Source: [Phialemoniopsis] sp. UDSM-2020
Taxonomy: Eukaryota > Ascomycota > Sordariomycetes > Thyridiales > Thyridiaceae
Direction of reading: 5' to 3'
Assembly: GCA_018873225.1 (NCBI GenBank)
Contig: JAEILZ010000005.1
Span: 2,914,001-2,978,000, forward strand
Length of the DNA: 64,000 nt
A model generated the notes under the pieces. The model ran no database searches. It was not told the origin of the DNA and saw only the letters and a program-made list of their open reading frames with translations. The position numbers and the translations under genes were made by a program. This document shows, in pieces, positions 1-11,609 of this stretch; within the stretch, counting starts at the first letter, position 1, and each line of letters starts with the position of its first letter.

Positions 1-451
1 CCAGTAGATGGAAGGTTTGCGACGGCTGACAGCGATCTTGAGACATTGCATTGCGAGGAGTTTGGACCGGAAGATACCACGGCCATGGTTATAATTTGCT
101 AGAGAGCCGTGTCTTATCGGGAAAGGTTTAGGAGATAGACAGTCATGCCTTCCGGAAAGATATCCCCCCTGAACAGACACAATACTTCAGTCAACAATTT
201 CACGAGTGAGAGCATGGCGCGTCCAAGCGTTTAAGGGGATGATTCTTTGCCATATCTGGCAAGATCTTTTGTCGATTTTCATTCTAATTCTCTACTGCAG
301 CTATGCCATAGGCATCAATGTGACAAGGCAAAGCAAATGGAGACCAGGCCAGAAGCGGCCGTTCCCCTCGTAACTGTCAACGCCACAGAGAAAGCCAGAT
401 GCAAAACCAGAATCCATCCACCAGTGCTCCCCAGCCGCTGAGCGCACGCGC
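1..451. other. Left-edge intergenic stretch
   Basis: No coding potential is visible on either strand beyond short chance ORFs. The right part is presumably the 3' flank of RPS14, which is transcribed leftwards. A gene lying beyond the left edge could have flanking sequence here, but nothing shows it. Confidence 0.5.
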
Positions 452-1149
<698 letters not shown>

Positions 1150-1599
1150 CTTGAAGTTTTTTTTTTTGCTTTGCTTGCCTGGGCGTTGCAGTTGATTGTC
1201 GGTGAGGTCAAGTCGACAGCCAAATTTCCGTGGTGATCAATTTTGCCTGGTGGGGTGAGAATTTGGCAGTGTGTCTCCACTTTTTGCCAGCAGAGCCAGC
1301 CCCTGATGGGCTCATGAGTGGTCTATTTCGGGGCGGTGAGCCAGGGCATGTTCTCCCACAATGGCAACACTTTTGCACAAAATTGTGTGGTTGCTGAAAC
1401 CCTAAGTACCCCTGTACCTTTTGCCAGCAAAAAAGACCCAGAGCTAAGCGAAAAAAAGCACCCCCAAAATTTGCTGCCCTTATCTCGCACCCGCGAAAAA
1501 ATTCCACTACTCGTCCTTCTTCCTCTCACGATTTCTCAACCACCGGCCGACCGACCTTTTTGACGAAACATCGACAACTTCGCGAACAAATCGTCAACA
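1150..1599. promoter_or_regulatory. Shared divergent promoter of RPS14 and RPL7
   Basis: This 450-bp gap separates two divergent ribosomal protein genes. It contains a telobox, AAACCCTAA, at 1397-1405. That matches the Tbf1-type site found in ribosomal-protein promoters of many ascomycetes. It also has a direct repeat, TTTTGCCAGCA, at 1282-1292 and 1419-1429; the second copy is extended to TTTTGC-CA-GCAAAA. A/T- and pyrimidine-rich tracts lie just before the RPL7 start. Regulation of both genes from one region is inferred from the layout. Confidence 0.65.
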
Positions 1600-3107
1600 A
1601 TGGCTCCTACGTACGTTGCACCCTGAATGCATCACAGCATTCTTTCTTTCCCATATGCGCAACGGGTTTTCCGAGGTTATGCAGATTGTCGTGGTCCTCT
1701 CGCTGGAAGGCTCTGCTCAGGCCGTAACTGGCTGAGCTTTGCTGCCAGCTCGATCTCTCCCGTGCTTCTCCCTCCTTCTGTCAGGCCTCAGTGCGATGAG
1801 GATTGGCAATTGAGAGATGTTGCATGGGGTGTTGGGGTTTGAAGGCCTCGTCCTTCTCCCTTAAATCCATTGCCGCCATTCATCTACTCGAGAGATGTGA
1901 TCTCTCGAAATTGATGTTTCTATGGCGAGCAGAATATTCTTGGACATTCTGTCCGAGGTGTTGTCGGATGAGTGTCGATTGCCGGGAAGCCAAGGTCTTT
2001 CCTTCGGGAATGACTTTCTGCTGAATGGCTCTCAATCTCACTGATGAAAATCATATTCGAGTTAGCCAACGTAGAGAATGTCGCACTTGAGCAGCAATTC
2101 TCCACCGGCGCTCTCCTTCATACCACGGTATGCCTGACTACGTACTAATCTGATTGTGCCTACAGTACCGTCCCCACCAACGACCAGGTCCTGGTCCCTG
2201 AGACTCTCCTCAAGAAGAGGAAGAGCCAGGAGAAGGCTCGCGCTGAGCGCACCGCCGAGGCCGACAAGAAGAAGAAGGTTAGTGTCTTGTCCTTTTCTCC
2301 TTTTTCCGCGGAAGACGATGTGATGTATACCATATTGGCGACTAGACCTGGTCAATGCTGTTGCTCAACCATTTTAACCATCTTTCGGGTCTGATCCTAT
2401 TCCGCGGATCGTATCTATGTCTGGAGACATGAATTGTTTCTTTGTGGCTGAACCCCAAGGCTAACTCGACCGCTTAACAGGCCAACAAGGAGAAGCGCCA
2501 GGTCATCTTCAAGCGCGCCGAGACCTACGTCAAGGAGTACCGTGACGCAGAGCGCGAGAAGGTCCGCCTTGCTCGCGCCGCCAAGCAGGATGGCACCTTC
2601 TTCGTCCCCGCTGAGGCCAAGCTGATCTTCCTGATCCGCATCAAGGGTATCAACAAGATGCCCCCCAAGCCCCGCAAGATCCTCCAATTGCTCCGCCTCC
2701 TCCAGATCAACAACGGTGTCTTCGTCAAGATCACCAAGGCCACCGTCGAGATGATCAAGGTCATCGAGCCGTGGGTCGCCTACGGTTACCCCAACCTGAA
2801 GAGCGTCAAGGAGCTCATCTACAAGCGCGGATACGGCAAGATCAACAAGCAGCGCGTTGCCCTGACCGACAACTCCATCATTGAGGAGAACCTCGGCAAG
2901 TACGGCATCATCTGCATGGAGGATCTCGTCCACGAGATCTACACCGTCGGCCCCAACTTCAAGCAGGCCTCCAACTTCCTGTGGCCCTTCAAGCTGAGCA
3001 ACCCCAACGGTGGCTTCCACACCCGCAAGTTCAAGCACTTCATTGAGGGTGGTGACCTTGGTAACCGTGAGGAGAACATCAACGCCCTCATCCGCCAGAT
3101 GAACTAG
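1600..3107 (+). CDS. rpl7: 60S ribosomal protein L7 (uL30)
   Basis: Large-subunit ribosomal protein, 249 residues. Three exons: 1600-1610 (only 11 nt, encoding MAPT-), 2166-2277 and 2481-3107. The N-terminal half is the basic, lysine/arginine-rich eukaryotic extension ([20 protein letters not shown]). The L30-like core follows with [18 protein letters not shown], then [19 protein letters not shown] and the C-terminal [15 protein letters not shown]. The ATG at 1600 follows TCAACA and is the only one giving the L7 N-terminus. Intron 1 is unusually long for this locus (555 nt) and intron 2 (203 nt) encodes a box C/D snoRNA. Introns hosting snoRNAs are also known in yeast RPL7A and RPL7B. Confidence 0.97.
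2306..2407 (+). ncRNA. Intronic box C/D snoRNA (snR39/snR39b/snR59-like) in RPL7 intron 2
   Basis: Box C-like GTGATGT is at 2320-2326 and box D CTGA at 2391-2394. The 14 nt directly before box D (2377-2390, ACCATCTTTCGGGT) are the exact complement of the conserved LSU rRNA segment ACCCGAAAGATGGT; the first C of box D extends the match to 15. An external stem pairs CCGCGGA (2306-2312) with TCCGCGG (2401-2407). By the box D +5 rule the methylated base is the G of CCCG, which by my recollection of yeast numbering is G805, the snR39b site. Yeast snR39 and snR59, which lie in RPL7A/B introns, target A807, two bases away. Box C deviates in its last base. Mature ends are probably inside the stem. 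Confidence 0.85.
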
Positions 3108-3442
3108 ATACCTAAAAAGGGGGTTCGGAATGGGAATATTTGGCCGGTTGTAGTTATGATTCTCACAAGGGCATGGTCGCACGGCGTTCAATAAAAGCAA
3201 ATGGTTGCTTGAGAGGAAATTAATGATTTTTGATGATCCATCTACCTCTAAAATGCTCCTGTCCTGTGACATAACCTTTCGGTAGCATATGCATGTCTCG
3301 TTGCCATCCATCCATGATGGTCGTACCTATTCTATCTTACATGTTTGATACTCTGTCTCTAGCAGTGACATGTGCTATGTACTCTCGTTGACTCCCTCGA
3401 GCAACTTGTACTACTCACTTAGTTTTCATTCAACATCCACTT
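3108..3442. other. Convergent 3' region of RPL7 and ISA2
   Basis: RPL7 and ISA2 converge here, so this 335-bp stretch should hold both 3' UTRs. It is AT-rich and contains AATAAA-like AATAAAAG at 3191-3198, a plausible poly(A) element for RPL7. Nothing else is seen. Confidence 0.5.
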
Positions 3443-4350
3443 CTATATCTTGATATCAAAGCTGGTGCCGCAACCGCAACTGCTTGTAGCTAGAGGATTG
3501 TCGACAATCTTGAATTGAGAGCCAATGAGCTCCATGGTGTAGTCGACCTTGCTCCCCTTGAGCAGCTCAAGCGAGGGGTTGTCGAGAATGATCTTGGGGG
3601 CTGTCAAAGCCGCTGCGCTCTCCCCGTCCTCCTTGGCAAACGTGAATATCGTGTCGTCCTCGCGGATCGCGGAATCGTCGTCATCATTGGCAGACGACGA
3701 CTCGGACGCCGTGGCGTCTGCCGCGCCGGCGCCGGTGGAGGGTAGTTGGTCGGGCAGGGTGATGAGCTTCATGACGTACTGGAAGCCGTGGCAGCCGCCG
3801 CTCTCGACCTGGATGCGTAGGGCGAGGTACGGGTTCGAGTCCTTTTTCATGATGTCGGCTAGGCGCTATGGTGAGGGGTTAGGGATGGTTAGCTGTTTGT
3901 TTGGCCTGGGCAGGGGGATGCTTGGTGGCGGAGGTGTGTCCTTACCTTGCCTGCCCGGGGCGTGATCTCCAGCTTCATGTCGTTGCCGTCCTCGTCCTTG
4001 GCCGGGTTGAACAGTGTGTGCGTCGCTAGGCGCGGGGCTGTGGTGGAGAGGGACCGGATATGCATCGGGTGGTGGTTGTGGAGGTGTATCCTCGCATCGG
4101 ATGTTGTTCTTCTGCTTTGACGGAGTGACACGACGGAGCGTCGGGAGGCGCTATTCCCGGAACGAGGGGCGGCGACAGCGGCCACGGCAGCAGCAGCAGA
4201 TGCATACTGGCGTACCTGGCTCGGGAGGAGGAAGTCGACCACAGCGCCGGCTGGCCGAGACTGTGCGGAGAGCTGGACGAAGAGCTTGGCGGCCGAGGCC
4301 GAGGACGTCGAGGAGCTGCCGCCGGCTATGCAGCGCAGGGACGCCGCCAT
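3443..4350 (-). CDS. isa2: Mitochondrial iron-sulfur assembly protein ISA2 (A-type)
   Basis: A-type Fe-S assembly protein (HesB/IscA/ErpA family), working with Isa1 and Iba57 on mitochondrial [4Fe-4S] maturation. Two exons, 4350-3946 and 3865-3443, give 275 residues. Residues 1 to about 105 form an Arg/Ser/Ala-rich, acid-poor presequence typical of matrix targeting. The domain starts near LEITPRAGK and carries the three conserved cysteines: C160 in GGCHGF and C265/C267 in SCGCGTSF. A Ser/Asp-rich insertion (about residues 180-205) separates the first cysteine block from the core strand that follows, as in other filamentous-fungal ISA2 proteins. Gene transcribed toward RPL7. ISA2 rather than ISA1 is chosen on overall layout; confidence in the family is high. 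Confidence 0.9.
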
Positions 4351-6275
4351 GCTGGGCTATTGTTCAAGTCGTGTGCTGGGAAAGTTATTGCACACAATAC
4401 ATCTGAGACTGCGCTGTGCGTGTATATACAGGACTGCAAAAACGCAAGAAGCAAAAAAAAAGAGGTACGTTGTTGTATGCGGATGTTGACGCTTGCTAAG
4501 CAAAGGTCCGAGGGATGGAGGAGGATAAAGAAAAAAAGCGCCCAGTGATGTCAAATGCACACCAGACGCTCGGTTTCCGGCCGGTGAAGCGCGGTTGGTG
4601 CCGGCGCAGTGCTCAAGTGGCGGCTTGATTGGGTGGGAGGGCCATTGGGATGGGGGTGGATGGGTCACGTGTTCTGCACTGATCCGGGTCATTGGAAATT
4701 GGCGGGCTCTGAGAGGTTGCATGGTCTTTTGGGTTCGGGTGAGAGACGGCGAGGTAGAAGGAGCATTAGACATCTCATTGTTCTCTGCAATGAGATATAT
4801 GCATAAATTCTCTCTTGTCTTGGTATCTTTGACTAAGACGGCGGTCAGATATTCAATCTCGTGAGGACATCATGATCATCATCATCACATCCAAAGCCCC
4901 AAGCCTCTGATTTCTGTCTTGTCGATGATCGACCGCCGTTTGCAATACTTGGGGACTCGGTCGTTCTTTCTCAGTGCCTGCGACAAGAAAAAAAGAAATA
5001 TTTGGAGAAAGCTACGAGCCAATATCACTGAGCCCATTGCAAACAACGGCCAGAAATATCGAACGTTTTCTCGGAGTACCACCAATGCAATTGACCTCAG
5101 CTTCCCGTCCTTGACATTCCCTCGTTTTGGGGTATTCTCGGGTGTCACTTGTAAGGCCCGTAGCGATTCCCCGCACTCAAAGAGATCCGACATCCGCCAT
5201 CGTACTTTGTAAGGCTTATCTAATGACCAGGTCTTGTCAAACGATGCCCTGAACAGCATCCATCTTGCGAAAGCCGTTTCATTGATTCCGGATGTCGGCC
5301 AATGACGCAGGAAAAAGCAGACACCAAGAAGGCGGAACAAGTCTTTCCCTCAGTGGACCACAGCCCTGCACTAGGCTTTCGGAAGTATATTGCGACGCCG
5401 CCCCAGCGAGGGTGGAATGGCCATTTCGGCTCATCGGTTGGTACTTCATCCTTCCGAACCACCACCTAGGCTGGGCAGGCTGGGGTACGAGATCAGCCAG
5501 TAAGGCCAAAATGCTAGCTATTGCGCTGCCATTCTCCACGTAAGCTCAGCGCCAAGTGGTGCTGTGTCCCAGGTACGTAGCCTTTTGAGCTGCTGGGGTG
5601 CGGAGAAGGCGCGCCAAAAGGACGCCAGCGCGAAGACAAGCCAGACTTCCCCAAACTTCACCAACAAGGGTCCCGTCACTAAATGGCCATCGGCAGTTCT
5701 CTGGTTGGTCAGCTCGCCGACAGCCTACTCTCTTCCCTCGCTGCTTGTTACCTAAAGACAGCCGTGAACTACACATTTTACCTGTAATTGTGTAGGTACA
5801 CCTTGACAACCACCACCTCCTCCTCTACCGCCCCCCGGAGCCAAAGAGCCAGATTAAACTGCCATGCCTAGCGTTTGATCTGCCCCAGAGAAAGGATGGG
5901 GAACAAAGACTCGTCTCCCTACCCACGCAAAACGTACGAGCCTCTCGGCTGGACCGTCGGCGTGGTCGGGCACAGACTTGGGGTCCTAGATTCTTTTAAT
6001 ATATGTATACATGCCCCATGGTTCCGATCCCATAATGGTGCTTGCTGGTGCTCCAATAATTCACTCTATGAACGTGTGGACGGTACCGTGATACTATCTC
6101 CCACATAACGACTTCAACAGTTGCTCTAGCTTGTGGAGAGAGCTGAAGCTTCCTTCCGTCTGGCTTCTCTCGTGGCTCAACCCTCGCCGTCTGTGTGAGG
6201 TGCATGTGTGGATAATTGCTATACCAAGTATACTCAGACCGAATCAGAGGGATACCCCAAATCAGAGCTAGCAAG
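4351..6275. other. Intergenic region, ISA2 to P450
   Basis: About 1.9 kb with no supported gene. It must hold the ISA2 promoter at its left end and the P450 promoter at its right end. The longest ORF (4885-5340, minus, 151 codons) shows no recognisable motif or splice-consistent extension and looks fortuitous. A short CAT-type trinucleotide run lies near 4868-4888. Confidence 0.5.
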
Positions 6276-8015
6276 ATGGGTGCGGTAGACGCCGAGGGAC
6301 GGGAGGTCATCTCCCCCGTGCGCATGGCCGTCGACATCGTGGCCGCGCACTGGCTCGCCATCTTCGCAGGCCTCTTCGTCGTGCGCCTGCTCTACAAGCG
6401 CTACGCCTCGCCTCTGAGGCAGTACCCGGGCCCGTGGCTCGCCTCCGTCTCCCGCGCCTGGAAGTTCTGGTCCGTCTGGACGATGCGCACAAACTACAAC
6501 GAGATCGAGGCGCACAAGAAGTACGGCCGCATCGTGCGCGTCGCGCCCAACGAGGTCTCCATCTCGTCGCCCGAGGCCGCGCGCGTCCTGCTCAGCGCCG
6601 GCAAGCGCTTCTACAAGACCGACTTTTACGCCGTCTTCCCGCCGCCCGAGAACCCGGACATCTTCACCGAGGTGCGCGAGCACGTGCACGCGCAAAAGAA
6701 GAAGGTGGCCAACGTGCCCTACAGCATGGCCGCCATGCAGCAGCTGAGCCCCTTTATCGACGACACGATCGACCTGTTCATGAAGCGCCTCAACGACCAG
6801 GCCGACAAGCCCGCGGCCGACGCCCGGAGGGGCCCGGAGGTCGACCTGGGCAACTGGCTGCACTGGTTCGCGTTCGACGTGCTCGGCGAGGTGGCCTTCA
6901 GCCGCAACTTTGGCTTCCTCAAGGAAGGGAGGGACGTCGACGGCGCGATCAAGACGATCGACGACTCGCAGCGGTACAACGGGCTCATCGGGCAGGTGCC
7001 CGAGCTGGACCACCTGCTGCGGCGCAACCCGCTGTGGAAGCTGATCCCGGCGCTCAACACCAAGAACGCGCTCATCACGCGCATGGCGCTCGAGGAGATG
7101 GGCCGCCGCAAGCCCTTTGACAAGGAGAGCGAGGGCAAGTGGCGCGGCGGCGACGGGCGGCAGGACCTGCTGGCCAGTCTGATCAAGGGCCACCTCAAGG
7201 ACCCCGAGAAGTTTGGCGAGGGCGACGTCTTTGCCGTCGCTCACGGCGCCATGTAAGTTTGTCTTGTGTGATAACCTCACCTTTAACCCCCCGTAAGTCG
7301 AGATCATGCCTTGCTGACCAGTTTTCTGTCCTACAGCTTCGCCGGCTCCGACTCGACCGCCTCGACCATGCAGTCCTTCTTCTGGCACGTCCTCAACGAC
7401 GAGCGCGTCTACAAGAAGCTCATCGCCGAGATCGAGGGCGCCGTGGCCGACGGGACCTTGCCGCCCGAGGGCAACATCTCGTGGGCGCAGGCGCAGCAGC
7501 TGCCCTACTTCCAGGCGTGCATGAAGGAAGGGATGCGCGTGCGGCCCGCCGTGGGGCTGAGCATCACGCGCGTGGTGCCGCCCGAGGGCGCCGAGATCGA
7601 CGGCAAGATGTTCCCCGGCGGAACGCGCGTCGCCGTCAACGGCTGGGTGCTGCACCGCGACCGGGCGACGTTTGGCGAGGACGCCGACGTGTACCGGCCG
7701 GAGCGGTGGACCGAGGACGAGGAGGACGCGCGGCGGATGGAGCGGTACATGTTCCAGGTAAGCACTATTTACCTACCTGCAAGGAAACCACCGATCTTAT
7801 GATGCTGATGATACATGATGATATAGTTTGGCGGCGGCGCGCACGTGTGCATCGGGCGCAACCTGGCGCTGCTCGAGATCAACAAGGTGGTGCCGCGCCT
7901 GCTGCGGGACTACCGCTTCCAGGTGGTGCACCCGGGCAGGCCGCTCGAGGCCAAGGCGACGTTTTTCAACGTGCAGGAGGGCCTGGAGGTGTACATTGAG
8001 AGGAAGAATGCGTGA
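6276..8015 (+). CDS. Cytochrome P450 monooxygenase (pisatin demethylase-like)
   Basis: Haem-thiolate monooxygenase of the fungal microsomal type, 528 residues, from exons 6276-7252, 7337-7757 and 7827-8015. An N-terminal membrane anchor (about residues 20-40, IVAAHWLAIFAGLFVV) is followed by the proline hinge (LRQYPGPW). The I-helix oxygen-binding motif is AGSDST (328-333), the K-helix ExxR is E390-R393, YRPERW follows, and the haem-binding loop is FGGGAHVCIG with C474 as ligand. The N-terminal half (EIEAHKKYGRIVRVAPNEVSI) resembles the pisatin-demethylase group. An in-frame ATG at 6216 would add 20 residues; 6276 is preferred because the anchor then sits at the usual distance from the N-terminus. 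No reductase or biosynthetic partner lies next to it, so the substrate is unknown. Confidence 0.92.
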
Positions 8016-9619
8016 ACGATGAGGGAATCTCTACGGAGGAGTCGTTGTGATGCGGGTGACACTGGAGAGGCAGTGGTGGAAGGGAAATGCTGATCCAATG
8101 GAGTTCCGGTATGGGGTTGAGACTGTACAAGATATTTTATCGTCAAACAGGGCCTTGCATAGTCTATTGGTATAGGCCGAGTGGCAATGGGCTGTGAGAG
8201 TGTACATGACGATAACAAGAATGAGACTGAAATGCACTCATAATTCTTGGTGTTTGGCTACAGTGGATATCAGCACAACTGTCAGTGGGGTTTCGGCAGA
8301 TCCCGAGATGACAAGCACATCATTGATCATCAACCCCGACTTCAAACATGTGATCACATCCAGACCAGATCTTGGGTTCTTTACGAGCAGAATAAGCTTC
8401 AGACGGGAGGAGGATCTTGTTTGATACTCGACTAGGTTTTGAATTGTCTATTTGGGAGAATGCGATGGGACGGGGAAGCCCCCTTTTGTTCGTCTCAAGT
8501 TTGGCGCTGGTCCAATCCCAGTCCCGCTGAACCCTGCCATGCGACAGCCCGCGTTTCATCATGGGCTCCGCGCGTGAGCTTTTAGCTTTCTTCCCCCTTC
8601 AGCTTTCCCTCCAACCCATCAAAAGTAGAGATGCGATGATCGGGCCTGATCGTCGTCGACCGGCTGCGTGTTTCTTGTGTTTCTCTAGAGATCTGCGCGT
8701 CTCCATTGTCCCGTGTTTCTCTGGCGCTTGCGAGTTGAATTCAATTCTTGTGGGTTGCACCATCACAGCGCAACCGCTTTGCGAATGCGGGATCCATTGC
8801 ACTGGAGAGATCGTGAGCCTCTCAAGCCTGCCCCGAAAGGACCGACAGGGATTTTGCTTTATCGCATGGTGCAACAGGGGCCAAAGCCCACCTGCCACAA
8901 ACCCCCCTCGTCTTCCAATGTCCTGGGCCCTACTTGCTCGGCCGATGGACCGAAACGAAACGTACATACAGCCTGGCCTGTAGCTCAGGCCGCCTGACCC
9001 GGTGAGCACTTGTTCTCTTTGGAGTGGAACGTTCCCTTTCGAAGACCTTGAAACCGAGGAGAAACCCCAGAAGCAAATTCAAGGAGCACAGCTTCAATCC
9101 CCCATGAGCTCAAAGATGAGAAGCGCCTGGGCTAGCGCCAAACCTCTCATCCTCATCCTCCTGCTCCTGTTCCCCCTTGGTCTCTCTGCATGCCCAGACC
9201 ATTTAGCAATGGCCGGATGAAGCCTAGCTCTAGCTCTCGGAAGGCGGCAAGCCTACGATGTGCGGGATTGAGGCCATCGTGGAGTCGGCCCTCTCTCTGA
9301 TATAAGTAGAAAGGTGAGGCCCATCTCGGCGGGCTGCCGGTGTCTTTTCTTGGCTCTCTCTTCAAGGGTATCATTTCGTACCTTTTTCGCAGTTGCGTGT
9401 GTTGACCCCTCTCTTTCATTATGCTGTTGTGAATAGCTTCACACTTCATTCCTTTTCTCAACCTCTGCGGCTTTCCGTTACTTTCATTTTAACCGCATTG
9501 CTCTATCCTGCTGAGCAGGCTTCCATTCTTGGTACCTTTCACGGCACCTCGCATCTATACAGGCCAGACCTCGACCCAAACACTCCTTTTGAAGCTATTA
9601 CAGCATACAACCGACAATC
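8016..9619. other. Intergenic region, P450 to lectin-like gene
   Basis: 1.6 kb without a supported gene. A TATA-like element (GATATAAG) lies at about 9298-9305, some 320 bp before the ATG at 9620. The stretch after it is pyrimidine-rich and probably a long 5' leader. Overlapping ORFs on both strands around 8560-9010 show no protein-like features. Confidence 0.5.
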
Positions 9620-11397
9620 ATGCATGTTACTTTCTCTTCTTTCCTTGCCTACGCGGCATTTGCCGCCGCCGGGCCTGCCTTGAGTCCTCGTGTTGTGGAC
9701 AAGCTTGACGAAGCCGCCACGGCCGAGGCCCAGCAGCGGGACGACACCGCCACCAGGGCATTTTCCAATGTCCAGATCAAGGTATTCACTCGCCATTCTA
9801 GCAAGTCAAGCGTATATCTGTGCTGAACTTCTTCATCAAAGACATCCGACGGTCAATGCCTCTTCGTCGACAAGCTCTCGGGCGACTTCCGGGCCAACTT
9901 GACCCCGATCCAGGTCGCCGCTTGCGGCTCCACCGATGGCCAGGGCTGGGATGTCATCACAGAGGGCAAGCACATCGAAGGCACAGGGGCGATGCTCGTC
10001 GTCAGCACCCTGACCAACGCTTGCTTCAACTTCGACCCACGTCGCCAGGCAGGCAACCAAGTCCTCCTGTTTTCGTGCGGTGGACGAGCTGCTGGTGGTA
10101 TGTTCCTGGCTTCTTCTTTTCTACTTGTCACTTGTTGAAAGTGCTTTGCGCTGTCTTGCTAACGATAATGGCAATCACTTAGAGGGCAAGGCAACGACAT
10201 CACAGATGTTCGCTTTCGACGGCGGAGCGGGACCTCTCTCGTTCACACCTGCCAACGAGGTGGGCTCTTGCCTGACTGTCAAGGGCAACGTGCTCGATAT
10301 TGCCAAGTGCGACACAGCCGACGCAAAGCAGTCATTCACTTTCGGCGGAGCGGCTGCCGGCGGTGGGGCTGGTAATGGAAATGGCAGCGGTAATGGCGGT
10401 GCACAGTCGTCGTCGGCAGTCTCAAGCAAAGCTACCGACAGCGGCGCTGCGACTACGTCCGCGGCCCAGACCGACAGTGCTGCCGCCACCACTACTACCG
10501 CTGCCAAAGGCGGTAATGGTGGTAACAACGGCAAGGGCAAAGGAAAGGGCACCCAGACCTCGGCTCAGGCTGAGTCCTCGACCACGGCCACAAACAACGG
10601 AAACGCAGGTAATGCAGGCAACGCCGCGGAGGGAACCACCAGCACGTCCTGCGGGCCTCGTACTCGTACCGTCTTCGTCACGGAAAAGCCTACTCGTAAG
10701 CCCAGTGGTGTAGCTCTGAACCCAGCCCAGCCCGGCGACGAGGAGACTCCCGCGCCCACGGGTAAGGCCACGGCCATCCCGAACCCGACGACGCCCGTCC
10801 CCGTCTCCCGTGCTGGTGGTACTCTAGACCCCTCCGCCGCCGCGCAGTCCCAGGAGCGCGACGGTACGGCCACGCGGGCCTTCACCTCGGTCGAGATCCG
10901 CGCCCCCAACGGGCAGTGTCTGTTCGTGGACCCGACCGCCGGCGACTTCCGCCAGAACCTGATCCCCGTGTCGCTTGTGGACTGCTCGGGCACGGACAAC
11001 GAGAAGTGGGACATCATCACGAAGGGCAAGCATAACGACGGGACTGCCAAGGGGGCGCTGATTGTGAGCAGTCTCATGAATGGGTGCATCAGCCTTGATG
11101 GGCGGCGTGCGGCGGGGGATACAGTCACCATGTTTAGCTGTGGTGGCAGGGCTGACGGTGGTAAGTACTTAATGGTCTGCTATCAACTATGAGTCTGTGA
11201 CAGTGACTGACTAATTTCTCGTCATAGAGGGAGAGACCAACTCTGGCCAGATCATGCCTTTTGGTGGTGAGACCAGCTTTGCGTTTGCACCGGTGGCGGA
11301 GAACGACAAGACGTGTATCCTGGATGGACCGGACGGAAGGTTGACATCGGGACCATGCCCTGATGATGGGTCCCAGCTATTCTCGATCTTTCCTTGA
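9620..11397 (+). CDS. Secreted two-module ricin-B-lectin-like protein
   Basis: Predicted extracellular protein of 521 residues. Exons: 9620-9781, 9842-10097, 10183-11160 and 11228-11397. A signal peptide (residues 1 to about 22) is followed by two homologous modules of about 140 residues. Each starts D-x-TATRAF-S-V-I and contains GQCLFVD, a GDFR-NL block, WD(V/I)IT-GKH and a CGGRA-G block. They are joined by a Ser/Thr/Gly/Asn-rich linker (about residues 215-345) likely to be O-glycosylated. Intron 2 and intron 3 interrupt the modules at the same point and phase (within the Glu codon after GRA-G), showing an internal duplication. The W-D strand pattern recalls ricin-B-type beta-trefoil folds, but the classic QxW repeats are weak. 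Binding specificity is unknown. This is a lectin-like fold only, with no catalytic toxin chain. Confidence 0.8.
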
Positions 11398-11609
11398 GAT
11401 GAACAGATTGATGGTCAGTGAGGGGTGGGATGGACATGTACGATGAGGGTGTCGATGTGAAGACACTAGTCGATGCGTGCGTGGGTGTGATTATTATTTA
11501 TTCGCTTCTTGTTAACCTTTTGATTGAACGACGAACATCCTTGGACAGGATAATTCGCTGTCTTATACCAACTGCCGAGTCTTCCCAATGCCACCCTCAG
11601 GGTGATGTA

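Noticed and set aside
2042..2136. Possible second C/D snoRNA in RPL7 intron 1 (TGATGA at 2042, CTGA at 2133)
   Set aside because: No terminal stem and no guide matching an rRNA segment that I can recall; the sequence before CTGA is a short palindrome instead.
4885..5340. 151-codon minus-strand ORF in the ISA2-P450 gap
   Set aside because: Mixed hydrophobic and basic composition, no domain, no splice-consistent extension. Probably chance.
6234..7655. 473-codon ORF antisense to the P450 gene
   Set aside because: It runs through a P450 intron, is rich in Arg/Gly/His/Val/Asp as expected from reverse-reading GC-rich codons, and has no motif. Same-origin antisense ORFs occur at 2415-3311, 19659-20762 and 60005-61528.
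8561..9009. Overlapping ORFs of about 140 codons on both strands
   Set aside because: Neither shows protein-like periodicity or a motif; typical of chance ORFs in GC-balanced intergenic DNA.
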